Origin: Auriscalpium vulgare
Taxonomy: Eukaryota > Basidiomycota > Agaricomycetes > Russulales > Auriscalpiaceae
Direction of reading: 5' to 3'
DNA length: 64,000 nt
Assembly: GCA_019915015.1 (NCBI GenBank)
Contig: JAHBBC010000002.1
Location: forward strand, 2,666,001-2,730,000
Shown: piece by piece, positions 46,246 to 58,900 of the stretch
Layout of the letters: every line of letters starts with the position of its first letter
Numbering within the stretch: the stretch's first letter is position 1
Program-made: the position numbers and the translations under genes
The notes under the pieces: generated by a model
Seen by the model: the letters and a program-made list of their open reading frames with translations, nothing else
Told to the model about the DNA's origin: nothing
Database searches by the model: none

Positions 46246-48074
46246 CTATTCTTTGCCAAACTCCAGCTTCGACACCAGCGCAGTGATACGTTTTATACAC
46301 GGCCTGTTTTGGTACTGGGCTGGCAACTGCAGCAGACGTAAAACATTGCCTCTCTTCCGACGCGCCGCCAGGCAAGATACTAGGTCGTTGCCAGTTGCAT
46401 CCACCCATTTGACATTGTACCTGTAGGCAGTGGCACTGTCCGAGTCGTTGTCTTTTTCAAAGACGGTGGCCTCGGTGAAGGCCATACGTTGCAGCTCCGG
46501 GAATAGAAGGGGCCGTTGTGGTCCCAGTGCACACGCAAGAAATTGCTTCATGTCGTCGCGGTTGGCCTCGTTGATTAGAACGCTGCTCACATGCGGTGCA
46601 TGTTCGAACAGCGCCGCCCACTCCGGGAGGCCCCATTCGGATATGACGCCGGAGCCATTGAATTCGAAGCACACCTCCTGTAGATCATCCAAACCGAGGC
46701 AACCTCTTGCCATCGTGTTGGAGACCGCAAAACCGTCGAAGGCATTCAACCTCCACCGGGGCTGATCGTGTCTAGGCTGTGAAGAACACCAATTTTGCTG
46801 AGAGGTCCAGCAGCAGATGTTTAGATCCGGATCTCGAAAAGCGAGTAAGATGTTAGTGGGTCCCGGTTCGTCGAGTCGCAGAGCTCGAATGGGAAAGGCG
46901 TCAGCCCCGAGTTGTGACAAGGGCAATTCGGGGGCAGGCTCACGCCCCGATTTCGCGATGTCCAGATAGCAGACGTTTGATGAAGGGAGAGATAGTAGTC
47001 CCATGAGGCAAGCGCAGTTGCTCAGCTTGTCCACGACGGATAGAGAAGTGAGGCAAGGGAAGGTTATGGCGCCGGGGATTGCACCGGAGGATGTGGAGAC
47101 TCCACCCAGAACACTTTCGAGGACGATAGTTTCGAGGGAAGGCATGGTGCTAAGCGCATCGTAGAGCTGGCGCTTGGAAGAGTCGTGGGTGAGACGAAGC
47201 GGCCCGTCGAGGTCATGCAGGGTGATGGAGAGGTGCGTGAGATGTCGCAGTAGGGGGGACTCCCAACTGATAGCACACCCGTGGAGGATAAGAGATTGCA
47301 GACACGGCGCATCGGAGGCAAGAAAGCCGGAAGGAAGATAAGCATTGCACTCCCACTCAGGCTCGTGCGTGACTGTGAGCGACTCGAGGAGAGGCGCTGG
47401 CCCCCGCCCGCCTTCAGACAACGTTGTGATAACGTCGGTACCTTGACAAGAACGCCTGTCTCCTGGTTCATGAAGGAGTGCGAGGCTGCGCAAACGTGCA
47501 TTGGCTGTGGGCACCAAGGCAATATCGAAGACGGATGGTATTGCGGTGCGAGGGGTCATCAAATCGACAACAACGGATAATGGGGTCCCTGCCAGGGAGG
47601 AGATGGAGACGAAGCGTTCCAGCCATCTTTGAGTGAGGTGGAAGCCGTCCAGGTTACTCCACAGGGAAGCATCTGCGAGAGCAATCTTCCCGTCGTTGAG
47701 AATATGAGCTCGAGACATGCATGCCACAGACTCACCTCGCGCCAATGTCTGCAGACGTGCGTCACGACTATCCATCCAAGCGAGAATCGAACCGGTCGCG
47801 TAGGAAGAGAGGCGTGCTTCTTCGCCGGGACACGCTTCGGAGGGTCCACGACGGTCGCAAATGAGAAGATCCAGGCAAGGAGCTCAGGCGGTAGTCTGCG
47901 GGTTTCCGCTGTGCGAGAGTTCCGCAAAGCCTTCACGGACAACAGGATGGTCGTAATGGCCGCGATCTCAAGTTCGTCCAGAGTTTGCTCGATTACATTG
48001 ACTCGGCCAGATTCACTGCACGAGTCCGATGGCCTCTCTTCTGCGAGTGTCTGAGTAGTAATCCTTGCGTCCAT
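46246..48074 (-). CDS. F-box/LRR-like protein
   Basis: Likely an SCF substrate receptor. Exon 1 is 48074-47736 and exon 2 is 47685-46246, joined by a 50-nt GT..AG intron. The product is 592 residues. A short coiled coil precedes the F-box (RRLPPELLAWIFSFA at residues 59-73, then LGWIVVTHVCRHWREIALADASLWSNL across the splice site). The rest is a typical Agaricomycete leucine-rich C-terminal domain (LLESLTVTHEPEW, LQSLILHGCAISW, FPELQRMAFTEATVF). All frames are open. The gene is divergent from the SKP1-like fusion with 520 bases between start codons. The F-box gene at 54.9-56.0 kb is a clear but shortened relative. Confidence 0.88.
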
Positions 48075-48594
48075 GGTCGACTTCCAGTACTCGCTGCGCG
48101 GTTGTCAGAGGCGAGGTCGACCGGATTCCAGCTGCGGATAGCACGTACTTTGCCCCAACTGCCATGTACTTGGCCATCAATATCAACCGCGTGTCAGACA
48201 AGGTCAGATGTTAGAAATGGTGGGACTCTGTTTGAGTAACGGGCTAGGTGCAAGTAAAATGACCCGAGCGGCGCTGCGAAAAATAGGATAGCGGCCGGGA
48301 TTCGGAGTAGCACTAATGCCTCCTAAGCGTGGGAATCTAGAGACAACGCGTACGAGGTGACCTGGCTGCAGAGTCCGGCTACAGCTCACAAGCTTTCTAC
48401 ACGCTACCTAGATCCTTGTCACCGTCACGGTCTCAGCGGCTCTCACCCGCGTTTTGTAACTGCTCGAACTTTCGTCAAATGGCGCCGCAGTTGTACGGAT
48501 CTGCCAGTCTCAGGCTGTGCATCTGTCAACACCAGCGTTCCTAACATATAATCAGCACGGCTCGACGACCGTCTTTGTTCTCCACGCCCCGCTC
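48075..48594. promoter_or_regulatory. Divergent promoter region, F-box gene / SKP1-like gene
   Basis: 520 bases separate the two start codons. I see no single strong motif. An in-frame upstream ATG at 48517 could lengthen the SKP1-like protein by 26 residues. Confidence 0.4.
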
Positions 48595-50716
48595 ATGCCG
48601 TCTATCGAGACCGTCGAAGACTTGCCGGTGTTGGATCAGGATGTTGCGGGCCAGGACGCTGCGGGCCTGGGCGGTGTGGGTCAGGCTGGCCAGGATAATA
48701 CACCCGCGACGGAGGTGCCGCTGAAGCTGTTGACGGCTGATGGCGAAGAGTTTGTTGTCGAGGAGGACATCATGGTACGGAGCAGACACATCGCCAAGCA
48801 GGTTGAAGGTACGTCTCAGCGATACGAATAGCACGCGTGAACTGTGAATCTGACACACCTCCGCCTACCAGGCTTCCGGGCGACATCGCAGAGTCACCCC
48901 ATCCTCATTCCTTATCCATCAACCGTCGTTGCATTCGTACGCTCGGTTTCTCATCTCCCGGAGAGTTTCTGATGGCATATTCTGCCCAGATCGTCGACTA
49001 TTGCACTCACTATCGTGGGGAATACCTGCAAGAGGACGACCCAGAGGCGCCCCGAATTCCTAAGCGCGATCCCGTTGACGAGGGTCCCTCAATCGTGCGC
49101 GTTTGGGACGAAGAGTTTCTCAATGTCGACCGCAGCACCCTCTATGCCATCCTAACGGCCGCTCACTTCTTGGAAGTGCGTAGTCTCGTGTGAGTCGCAA
49201 TGCTGATAGATAGACAACCAATGGCTGAGGGAGTGGGAGGTAGGGACAGCGGGACGCGTATCATAGCAAATTCTATCCGCGGCAAGACGACGGAAGAGAT
49301 GCGTGAGATTCTGGGCATCGAGAACGACTTCACGCCGGAGGAAGAGGTATATGACATGTTGGTTTATCTTCATTCCTGGTTGGATGCTCATTAAACTTCC
49401 AGGCAGCAAATAAGGCGGAGGCGGAAGAGGCTATCAAGGCGATAGAGGCCGCAAAGGAAAAGGAGTTAGTTTTTTTGTGTCTATGTTCCGCTTCCCGCTG
49501 AAGCAACACACCACAGCGAGGAAAATTTGCCGCTCCAGCGATTCAAAGCGGAAAATACGTTCCTCACCGGAGAGCAGCGGCTCAATTTAGAATCCATTCT
49601 CTACGACGAGTCCGACTCCCTTGTGAAAGGCGGATCCCTCGACACTCACCTCGGAGTCTGGAGTCTCACATCGTCGCCATACAACTCAATTACTAACTGT
49701 ATCCACCGGCTGGAGGTGCTTGTGCGCTTTCTCGCCGATGCTCCCGTTAAGACTATATCCGTCTTCATTGACTTTGCGAAACGGGAGTTACCCAAAGGTG
49801 CTTGGCCGGAGGACCCTAAAAAGGATGTAGGTCGCTCTTCACACTCACAAGTGGACGCACACGTTGACGCAGCTCCCGCGCGGACAGTTCGACGTTGCGT
49901 GGTATACCGTATTCCTCGCGCTCCATCTCCCTTCGTGGGTGCGTCAGCGTCCAGAGAAGATCACGGACTTGCGCGCGGCCCTTTTAGTCCCAAACAAGAA
50001 CGCACGCCGCACGCCGAGCATAAACTGGACGCTGGAGGACCTCGTACGCTCAAACATCACCGTACGCAAGACAACCTTCCTCCACGAGCACCTGCAGTTA
50101 GTCTTCGAGGGCAGCAACGTCGTCGTACTCGTATACGCGCCCAGGGATCGATGGGAGGCAAGTTCACTCATGAAATACGAGCACAGCAAAGTCGCAAAGT
50201 AAGTAACTGGCTGTAACTTGATCTGGTGGTGCTGATGCGCGCGCCGATTGTCAGGGCGCTTGGTCTGCAATCGCTCGGTACGGAAACGCTTGCATCCCTT
50301 CGCTGGATAATTGGGAAGGACCCGCAATATAAGCTTGCCCGCGAGTATGGCCTGCTGCCGCGAGACGACGATTCCAACTCGACAATGATCGTTGCAGCCC
50401 TCAGCTGTTACGAGGGCAAGGAGAATGAGCTCCATGTATGTCTCTTGATCCCTGTGTGCTGTGAAGACACTGCAATTGAAATGCCCAGATGCTGTCTTAT
50501 CGCATCGCAGCGATCAGTGACCTCATTCGCTGGAGGCGGCGGTGGTGGAAGGTGCTCGCGGCAGACATGCGCCGGCAGAGCGAGGCGCAGCCCGTACTGT
50601 TCTATGGCACGCTGCTTGCCGTTTTCTTCGGGGTCATGTCCGTGGTGCAGACGGTCACGGCGGTGTGGGCCCTGGTACTTGCGATACAGCAAGCGGGTGG
50701 GGGAAATAGTTCATAA
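48595..50716 (+). CDS. SKP1-like protein fused to membrane-anchored C-terminal domain
   Basis: SKP1 links F-box proteins to cullin in SCF ubiquitin ligases. Nine exons (48595-48808, 48872-48936, 48990-49189, 49244-49346, 49403-49464, 49517-49826, 49873-50198, 50255-50435, 50489-50716) join in frame by GT..AG introns to 562 residues. Residues about 45-215 are SKP1: LTADGEEFVVEEDI, IVDYCTHYRGE, and the F-box-binding C-terminal part TLYAILTAAHFLEVRSLVD, MREILGIENDFTPEEE. Ordinary SKP1 ends soon after this point. Here five more exons follow with an unrecognised domain, ending in basic RRRRWWK and one or two hydrophobic helices at about residues 524-555 (LFYGTLLAVFFGVMSVV, TAVWALVLAI). If the intron at 49465 is retained, translation stops after KEKELVFLCLCSASR, which would give a nearly normal SKP1. 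Two products are therefore possible. Confidence 0.8.
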
Positions 50717-51384
50717 TACTGTAGGTCTTTGATCGTGACTTTCTAAGGCTTCCACACGAGCCACTGAAGCATAGCTGAATCCAGCTCGGTATCACTTTTG
50801 CGGCCGCATTTCGGTGTAGGCTACGTGATACCAAACTGAAGCGATGTCCGCCAAGGCCGACGTGATATTCAATCGACCTCAAGCCTCCTCAAGCTGACGT
50901 TTGGTGTTGACGGAGGGGGCCGAAGTAATTCCGATAAGAAAGATCTAGAGTCGCTTGATAATTGCTATGACAATTTTGCGAACCGCCGCCGCGAACTTCT
51001 TCGTTACATCCTTTCAACTCAGACGCCTTGCAAGTTGCCATTGCCTCCGCTTGCTCTTGCGTAGACCTACTGCCGTCTTACACGCTGCAGGTACGATCTA
51101 AAACATACCTGGCTGTGTCGAACGATGATCGTGATGCACCCGCAGTTCTCCAGTCACACCGTTCCCTTCCCTGCCCACCGACAGTGATCCTCAACATTTC
51201 ACCGGCCCCCATCTTTTGGCTTTCGCGACTTATAGTCGCCAAATTAGGCTGTGTCTTTCAGACGCGAGTCATATTCGTCGCGTTCATTTCATCGCCCTAC
51301 GTCTCGCGTCGCCCAGCAGAGGCTCATTCGGCTTCTCCCTTCGCCCTGCGACCTCCGGTCAAGCAATCACACCCATCCATCAGC
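50717..51384. other. Intergenic region
   Basis: No gene is supported. An open frame that extends upstream of 51385 in the next gene's frame lacks coding character, so I start that gene at the ATG at 51385. Confidence 0.45.
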
Positions 51385-53697
51385 ATGTTCTCTACAGCCT
51401 CCAACAATCAGCAGTCATCTTCATCAGTGCCAGCACCGGGGTATACGTACGAGCGAGCGGTCGCTGCAGCCAAGCAAAGCGCTGAGAAGGGTCTCGTCAT
51501 CTCGTCGGCGCTGGATTGTATGGCCCTAGCTGCCTCGAATCTACCATCAAATCTCCCATGCATCTCCTCCCCCAACATGCCCTACGTCCCGGAGATCCCC
51601 ATCAACGACCAAAACCGGGTCTTTTCTTATTTTGCAGACGGCATGATGGGGCCCTTCGAACTGATGAAGTGGCCCCAGATACACGACTTTGTCTCGCCTC
51701 ACACCATCGCCGCGCCTGCCAACCCAGACCTTCCGCGTCGTCGCGAGCCGGACAAGCCGGAGATCCCGGTTTTTGAGGATGGCGGAGTAGCCTGGCTCTC
51801 GTGGTCGGAGGGCTTGTTCGAGCAGTGGAGCCGAACGCGGCGCGCGACGATAGGCTGCCTCGCGCAGCACGTCCTCCGTCGACTGGTTGCCGCTCATTCA
51901 GAGGTGGAGAAGAAAGTGCTGGAGATCAGCGCGACCCTGCAGGCCCCGGCGAAGCGCGTCCACGACAGTGACGGCCTCAGCGCCGAGCAGGAGTTCATCA
52001 CGGAGCTTCTGAAGGTGTCCAAGAGTGCCAACGACACGATGACGGAGACGCCGATGTCGTCGTTCGAAGTCTTGCAGTGGTTCAGGGAGAGCCAGCGCCT
52101 CCTTCTGGAGCTGCGCGCGTGGGTCATTTATGTGACTGTCATCAAACCACGCTTGGAGGATCCGTTATTTGTCGCAGACTATGTACTCCCCATCCGCGGT
52201 GTGATCACCGAGAAAATGATGTTCGCTCGAACAATGCATCGCATCGGTGTTCCCGTATGGCTGGTGCGGCCGAACTACACCTTCACAGACGCCACGGCGG
52301 TGTCCACAGCTGTGCGCTTGACACGGTGCACGGTCCATCTCAGCACCCAAACATGCACGCAACACGACAAATACTACGGCAAAGCACCAATCTTGCCATT
52401 GCTGGATGCCTCATCCCTCGACGGCACCATGGCGGGGATGAGCAAGAAACTTCGTCAGTTCGGGGTGAGCTGGCGGCCGCTCGTGCGGGCAGCGAAGTTC
52501 GCTTACAGACACGAAGACCGTGTTGCGGCTGCCACTGCCGAGCGGGCGGGGTTGGCCAGTATTGAAACAGGTGCGTACCGACAAAAAGCGACTTGTCGAA
52601 TTCCCTCTGACCTAATACTATTCAGATCGTATAGGACGACCGTCCAAACCATCGCACACGACGCACCAAGCTCCCAATACTGCGATTACGGAGGTAGTGC
52701 GACGGCCCGATTGGGTTCCCCCCGATTGCGAGGCATTCAGCGCCGCGGTCGCGGACGACCCTAGCATCCAGCGCCAAGACCCCAACCAGCCGCTGCTGTA
52801 CCACCTCGTTCCGGTCCACGTATTTTACTCAGACGGGGCGATGCAAGGTCACAAGATACACAATTGGCTTCGCATAAGGCCATGGTGCATTGTCGAAGCG
52901 ATCCGCCCCCCGGAAGGGGCCGCGGCCAAGTTTTGCTCACAACCACCCAGTGGCGTATCGCTCTAGAAGGTCGCTACCACCAGATTGAGCTGCCCAACGG
53001 CAAGATACAGCCAAGGGCATCCATGGATGATATAAGGATGCTGGGGCCACCAAATCCACTGCCGCCAAAGAGTAAAAAGGGACCCAAAGTCAGCCAGAGG
53101 GCATTGCGACGGACCTGCGATCGCATTGACATCAACGTTCGCTTCGGCATTTACTATGGCGCGTACACGCCCTACCAGGACGATCTCGTCCCGCTGCCTA
53201 TGTGGGGCTCAATACCCATTACTCGTAGCCGGGCGAACTTGGACCCGCCGCGTCTCTGGGCGGAAGTGTTGTGGGAGCTCTCTGCCATGAACTTCCGGCT
53301 GGAGTTCTTGGCGATGGACCGCAGCATGATGCCCAAGGCGTACACGAGCGAGGCCGGCGGTGGCAAGGCCCGCGAAGAGGAGGTCATGTCGGTCTGGGAG
53401 GGCGATGGCAAATCCATGCCGCTGTGGGACCGAGGCGCTGTGCATACCGGTTTCGATGCGCCGACGGTGCGCGGCAGGCTCGCTGTGTATATTCGGTGGG
53501 CGCGTGTCTTGAGTTCGTGGCCGGCCGCGCGTGGCAGATTCCCGCTCACGTCGGACGAGTCCAACTTGAAGGTGTACGAGAAGCAGATCGCAGGATTTTA
53601 CTGTCGCCAACTTTTCTACAAACTTTTTGGCCGTCTGCCCTCCATACCCCTAGCTGCCCCGGGCTCCCTGTCCCGTCATCTTATGAAAAAAGCTTGA
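51385..53697 (+). CDS. Uncharacterised Agaricomycete protein, one-base frameshift
   Basis: The family looks familiar from mushroom genomes but has no known function to me. Exon 1 is 51385-52570, then a 55-nt intron. Exon 2 starts at 52626. The first half contains PEIPVFEDGGVAWLSWSEGL and a conserved-looking segment ITEKMMFARTMHRIGVPVWL. The second half has VFYSDGAMQGHKIHNWLRIR and VRFGIYYGAYTP. Between RPPEGAAAKF and LLTTTQWRIALEG the frame changes at a run of four T (52931-52934). One additional T would give a continuous 752-residue protein to the stop at 53695. This may be a sequencing error or a recent inactivating mutation. No signal peptide or membrane segment is seen. Confidence 0.6.
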
Positions 53698-53821
53698 ATA
53701 CTTATACTTATATCTTCTGTCTCAACTCATATTTATTTATTTGTGTCGTGCTCCAAAATATATCAGGGCGTGCCTGTCGGCTGCGGCCGCAGGTGGCTGT
53801 GCCAGGCATGTCTTCTTTAGA

Positions 53822-54140
53822 CCGCGATGTCCCCAGCGATGTCGGCACAAGTACGCTTTCCTGAGACCGGGCGAAGGCAGAACTTCTCCAAGCGCTTCAG
53901 CCCACGCATGTCCCGGAGAGCGCGGAGGTCAGACTCGGACAGGGCATGGCTCGGGGACGAGCGTTTGGTGCGTTTTCGCGTCTGTTGCTCACATAACATC
54001 TGCCACAGAGTTCCGCAGCATGACTAGCCTTCCGAGCCACCTGTCGAAGCCAAAAGGTATTTCTGCGATATCTGGTGGGCTGGTTACCGCAAGGCTTCCA
54101 TCACGAATGAGCCTTTGCAGGCGCCGACTGTAACTCCCGT
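53822..54140 (-). pseudogene. Possible 3' end of an LRR-type gene
   Basis: On the minus strand a leucine-rich stretch (ESDLRALRDMRGLKRLEKF) runs to a stop near 53822. It could be joined by a short 43-nt intron to an upstream frame (RRLQRLIRDGSLAVTSPPD). This resembles the C-terminal part of fungal F-box/LRR genes. No F-box or start can be found further upstream to 54900, so it is probably a fragment. The remainder of 54141-54870 has no supported gene. Confidence 0.35.
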
Positions 54141-54871
54141 CGGACACCACACATGTATGTATCCCAATTTTAACCTAGAAATGTGACCATCTACAGCGGC
54201 GGCGACCATGGATATCAGCATACAAGCACCTCCCCTACTGCTCGTATTCAAATTACTGACTGTCGCTGAGCGGGTATGCTCTTGTGGCTGCGTGCGTCTT
54301 CAGAGCTGCTTCCCGTGCTTCTTGCGTTCTCATCGCTTCTCCGATGCCACACAGCACGCCTCGCCCGCTCACCACGGCCTTCACATGGTCCGTACACACG
54401 AATCTTCCTTCCCTATCCACACGTATATCCCTTCGTGGCTGCTCTTCGTCTCACGACATCCTGTCCGCTGAAAGGTTCCTGGGCGCCCTGGCTCACTTCT
54501 CTGCTATGACAGACAATCGGCATCCGTTTTTACTGATGGTATCAGTCCGGGAGACCCGATGGCAGCGCGCGTACTGATGATCGTTGGTTGCAGACTCGCC
54601 AAGTCTCCCGAGGGTCGTGTCAGTCGCGAGTGGCATTATGACACGCCCCTTGGGACACAAATACTACCGGATCATATGGTTTCTGACATCTCATTCTGTG
54701 GGCTAATAGCTTACGCTTCTGCTCGTCCCACAGGGGGTAACTGACGGTGCGATGACTCGGGCGTTTGCAGACGTTCTAGCGCCGTAGCCGCGCACTTGGC
54801 GGCGCCTAGGATCTTGTGGTTACGTCTGTCTCTTACCGCCACTGTTATCGTGCACGGCCGCATACACAGAT

Positions 54872-55965
54872 TTGACACACATATGCACACGGTCGGAGCA
54901 AGGTACGTGTCCGCAGCCCGATGATGCAAGCGTCATTCACTCATCCCAGCGTCGCAGCGAGTATTGGAAATCAGCTGTCAGCTCGAGGATTCCTCCGAGC
55001 GAGGACACTCATCGGGGCTCATCTGAGCCGTATATCGAGTTGAGGCCGGTATATGCGCAGTGGAGAGCTCTGGACGAGGAAATCGATGCCATCGTGCGCA
55101 TTGTCCAGACCGTCAGGGCCACCCGGAACGCGCGCACTCCGGGCGTCCTCGACCTCCCGCCGGAGATCCTCGCTCGCATACTCTCCTTTGCAACGATCGC
55201 TGACCCTCCGCGACGAATGGCCGCGAAGCATGTACCGGCTCGATTTACGCGGCTGGGATGGGTTGTCGCGATACATGTCTGCCAACGATGGCGCCAGGTG
55301 CGAGTTCTCCATGCACTTGATAGAAGCAAAAAGTACTCAATGGAAGCAAGATTGCTCTCGCAGATCCCGCACTATGGAGCAATCTGGACGGCTACATTGA
55401 ATCTCGCGAGGAGGCACCGCGGTTCCAGCTTGATGCACCGTTGGGCCTGGATCTGGAGGGACGACCATTTGCCGTCCACAATTGCCTCGACATGCTCGTG
55501 GAGCTGTGGGTCGACTTTGGAAATATGACCGACCAAGGCTATTTGTTTGGCTGGATCAAGGAGAATTGGAGGAGTGTTTTCGCGCATGCCACGCAGGTGC
55601 GCGAGATCGTCACCGCCGGAGCGGTCTGCGCTAAGTTCCTGGCGGCCTCAAATCCATCGAGGGCAGAACATCCGAGAGTACTTATGCTTTTCCCGGCGCT
55701 CGACTATCTCGACCTGAGCGGCATCTACTTGGAGTTGGAGAGCGAGAACGATCGATTTGTACATGTATGGGACGACAACGACTCCCGTTATGTTGGCCAT
55801 ATCCTCCCGACGGTGTACACTTTGATATCTTGTCTGGCGGAGCGCAAGAAACGAGGGACTGCGCTTCGTGCGCTGCGGCTGCCGACGGCGTTTGAAGGTC
55901 GACCATGGATAGGACGCGTCACTGAGCTTGTGGAAGAGTTGGAGTTTGGTCAGGAGCGGGAATAA
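54872..55965 (+). CDS. F-box protein with central LRR region missing
   Basis: Exon 1 (frame open from 54872 to 55297) and exon 2 (55351-55965) join by a 53-nt intron at the same place as in the F-box gene at 46.2-48.1 kb. The F-box is clear: LDLPPEILARILSFA, LGWVVAIHVCQRWRQ, then IALADPALWSNLDGY. Straight afterwards the protein resembles the end of the other gene (CLDMLVELWVDFGN, LFPALDYLDLSG, LISCLAERKKRGTALRAL, ELVEELEFGQE). About 250-300 central residues present in the relative are absent. No in-frame ATG is found at the 5' end, so the true start lies in an unidentified exon or has been lost. It may be an expressed short variant or a decaying duplicate. Confidence 0.6.
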
Positions 55966-58900
55966 ACTTCAATTGTGGTCAGCGTGGACGGGGTTGAAGG
56001 ACGAGTCGAGCACGTAGGTACAAAGTCAAGCTGCGTATAAACCCCTTCCGTACTTCCGCCTATCAGAACAACCTCAAGTGGTCTATCAAAATCTCAAACT
56101 CTCAGAAGGTCAAATGATTCCAATTTGACAGTAGAGTAGTATACAGACAGTGACACAGCACGATCGCGCATTTGCGGGTAGTGAAAGATTAGATTAGATT
56201 GCGTGTTTTAAGCCTGTCGAAGCTGGAGGCCGGTGGGCGGCGTCGACCAGTCTTCCGCGCAAGGTCGGCCACGGAGACTAACTCGGACCTCAGTGAGGAT
56301 TGGAGCTCTACTGTACAGTATATACGGGGGCACGGACGATGACTACGAGGAAAGTTTCATTAGACTCGCGGCTGATTCCTTCGACGGGGTGGACTCTCAA
56401 GGAGCAGCAACTCGCGTCTTTCAGCATATGTTCAAAACATCATCTCCATTTCCACAGACGTACGAGTACAAATCGGAATCACAGCACGATCGCGCATGTA
56501 CCTCCTATACAGGACGCTACCGAAATTGCAGCTAACGGGGCGATCTTGGGAAGCAGGAACAATGCTCTCCCTCAGCAAGAGTTCAAAGCCCCGCACAAGC
56601 CGCTTGCGCAGCTGCACGGCGCTCCAAATATCAACTCGCCAGGTGAACTTTCGTGCCCGCGCCAGATGTCGTCCGGCGCCTTATAAGCGCGGCGAAAATT
56701 CAACGAAGTTCCCGCGCACGGACCACGCATCACGTGCGCGTCTGCGCAATGAAAAAGCGCGCTGGCGGCGACGGCGGGTTCTTTACAGTCAACTGGGACT
56801 CCCGTGTGCCGGAGCGTTCGACTCTTACACTGCCTAGAGAGAGTGGACGCTGTGCGAGGGCTAGGAGAGTGGCTGGCCGCCACCGGGCCATGGGCTGGGC
56901 ATGCCGTTCACCGCTGTTACCAACTGGTAGAGTGGCTAATCAGCTTGTGGTACATCTTCCGATCTGCTTATTCGCGTTACTTCTGTCGATTACAGTAATA
57001 GACCGCTGCAAATGCAATGCACCGTCGCTGCTGGAATTTCGTTGGTGCAGCAAGTCCGACGAGTCCAAGAGCGGGTCCCTTCGTCTCCGGACCTGACCTT
57101 GACCGGTGTTAGCTCCACGCTCTCACTCGCCATGTCTTCTGAGACTTGCATGCATCTCCAGGAGGACCGTCTGGCCTGCACATGTCTGGAAGACAGACGA
57201 AGCGCGCAACTGCGGATGTACGAGTCGTACGTGGCCTGCACCGCTGTCTGCCTGTCCCATCTGATGCAGCGCTCAGCGTCGCCGCGTCGTGCATACAAGT
57301 ATACAAGCCAAGTGCGCGCTCTTCAAGATATGCACCGGACCGGGCGGCGGGAATCTGGACTCTGGGCGCACCGTTGGACAAGGGAGAGGGAGCACACGTG
57401 GTAGGAGCGCGGGTACGTAGACCACACCCTCGACCCGCTTGTCCGATGTCCTCGCCGGCGCCGGCGCTCAACGTTCAACGCCCTTGTCTCCGACAACCGG
57501 CGGACCTGGCTGGACTGCGCGTAGCCTTACGTGTCTCCACTGCGCCTGCAGCGTCGTCAAGGTCCGCCGCATACATGTACACCCATGCCCATGATGTGCG
57601 TTCTGCCAGGACGTTGTACGTCACCGTCGAACTAACGGGCCCGCCCAGCGTCATGTTCCGTATTCAGGCTCGCCCGAACGCGAGTCGGCGCAGCATGGCA
57701 GCATGGCGACGAGAGGCGCGGTGCGCGTGACTGGCGACAGATGATCTGTCGATGAACGGTACGTAGCCGCAAGCACTGGCACTGTCTACATGCCCCCGAG
57801 TCGTCTGATGGAAATCCAGGCGCGTCGTGCACTGAGGACAGGACGTCCTACGAGACAAGAACCCGCGCATACTCGCCGGGGATGTTGGGCAACGAACGCC
57901 CGTCTCCCGCCGCGCTCAACGTCAACGCCTTGCCTTTCTCCTCCCCGTCACCTATCCGACTCCGACTCTGCGCATGTGTCTCTGGCCCGGGCACGATTGG
58001 CTCGTGCACGTTGTGTCAGATCTACGGGGCGGCGGTCCTCAGAGTCATCGCGGCCGCGACGTCCCGCCCCGGCCGAAACGAGATTCCGGGCCCGGGCCCT
58101 CCGTGCCGCGGCTCTGCAACCTCCGCATCGCGCTTTCATTAATATCTCCTCATTACGCGCCGGCAAAATTCATTATAAAATTCCAATTCATCAAAGTTCA
58201 TGGACATCGACAGGCACTAGGACCACCGGCCCGGCCAAATGCGCTCGCGCGTCTACGTCCTCGCGTTCATATGTGTCCTGCTGCGCAATGATCCTGAAGC
58301 ACGAATGCCCCGATTCATCCACGCAACGTAACGAAGACGCAGACGCAGATATGAGGCCCGTCGGATACCTACCCATGCCACTGCCAGCTCCACGGCTGCC
58401 CATCACCTGCGTTATGAGCCTGCGGCCTGCGCGCTCACGCTGCACGCACATCACATCAGCACATCCCATATCCGCCTCGTTCTCCCAGGAACAGACGTTC
58501 TGATCCGCCTCGTCATCTTGCCAGTGCCACCGAAATGTGGGACCTGCGATCCTGCGGCGAGATGGGCGTTATCAGCGTCCCCACGCGCATATCATCTCCA
58601 TACCCCCCGACACAGCGGCGCCCTCGTCGACATCATCTGCGGCGAGCGTGCACGCGCGTCGCGGAATCCTTGGCGAGCCCGGCATGCCTATGCCCGCACA
58701 CCGTCGCCCGCTTCTGATGTGCGCGCCGCCACGGTGGCTGCTATCTGCATCTGCTGATGGCGGCGAGTACGTGCGGCGCTAAGCAGCAGCTCTGCAGCAG
58801 CGCGATCAAAATTGGCGCACCGCCACGCGCCGAGCGCACGGGCCGCCCGCGTCCTGCGCTTACTCGACAACGCACCGGCACGCACCCGCATCCGCATGCG

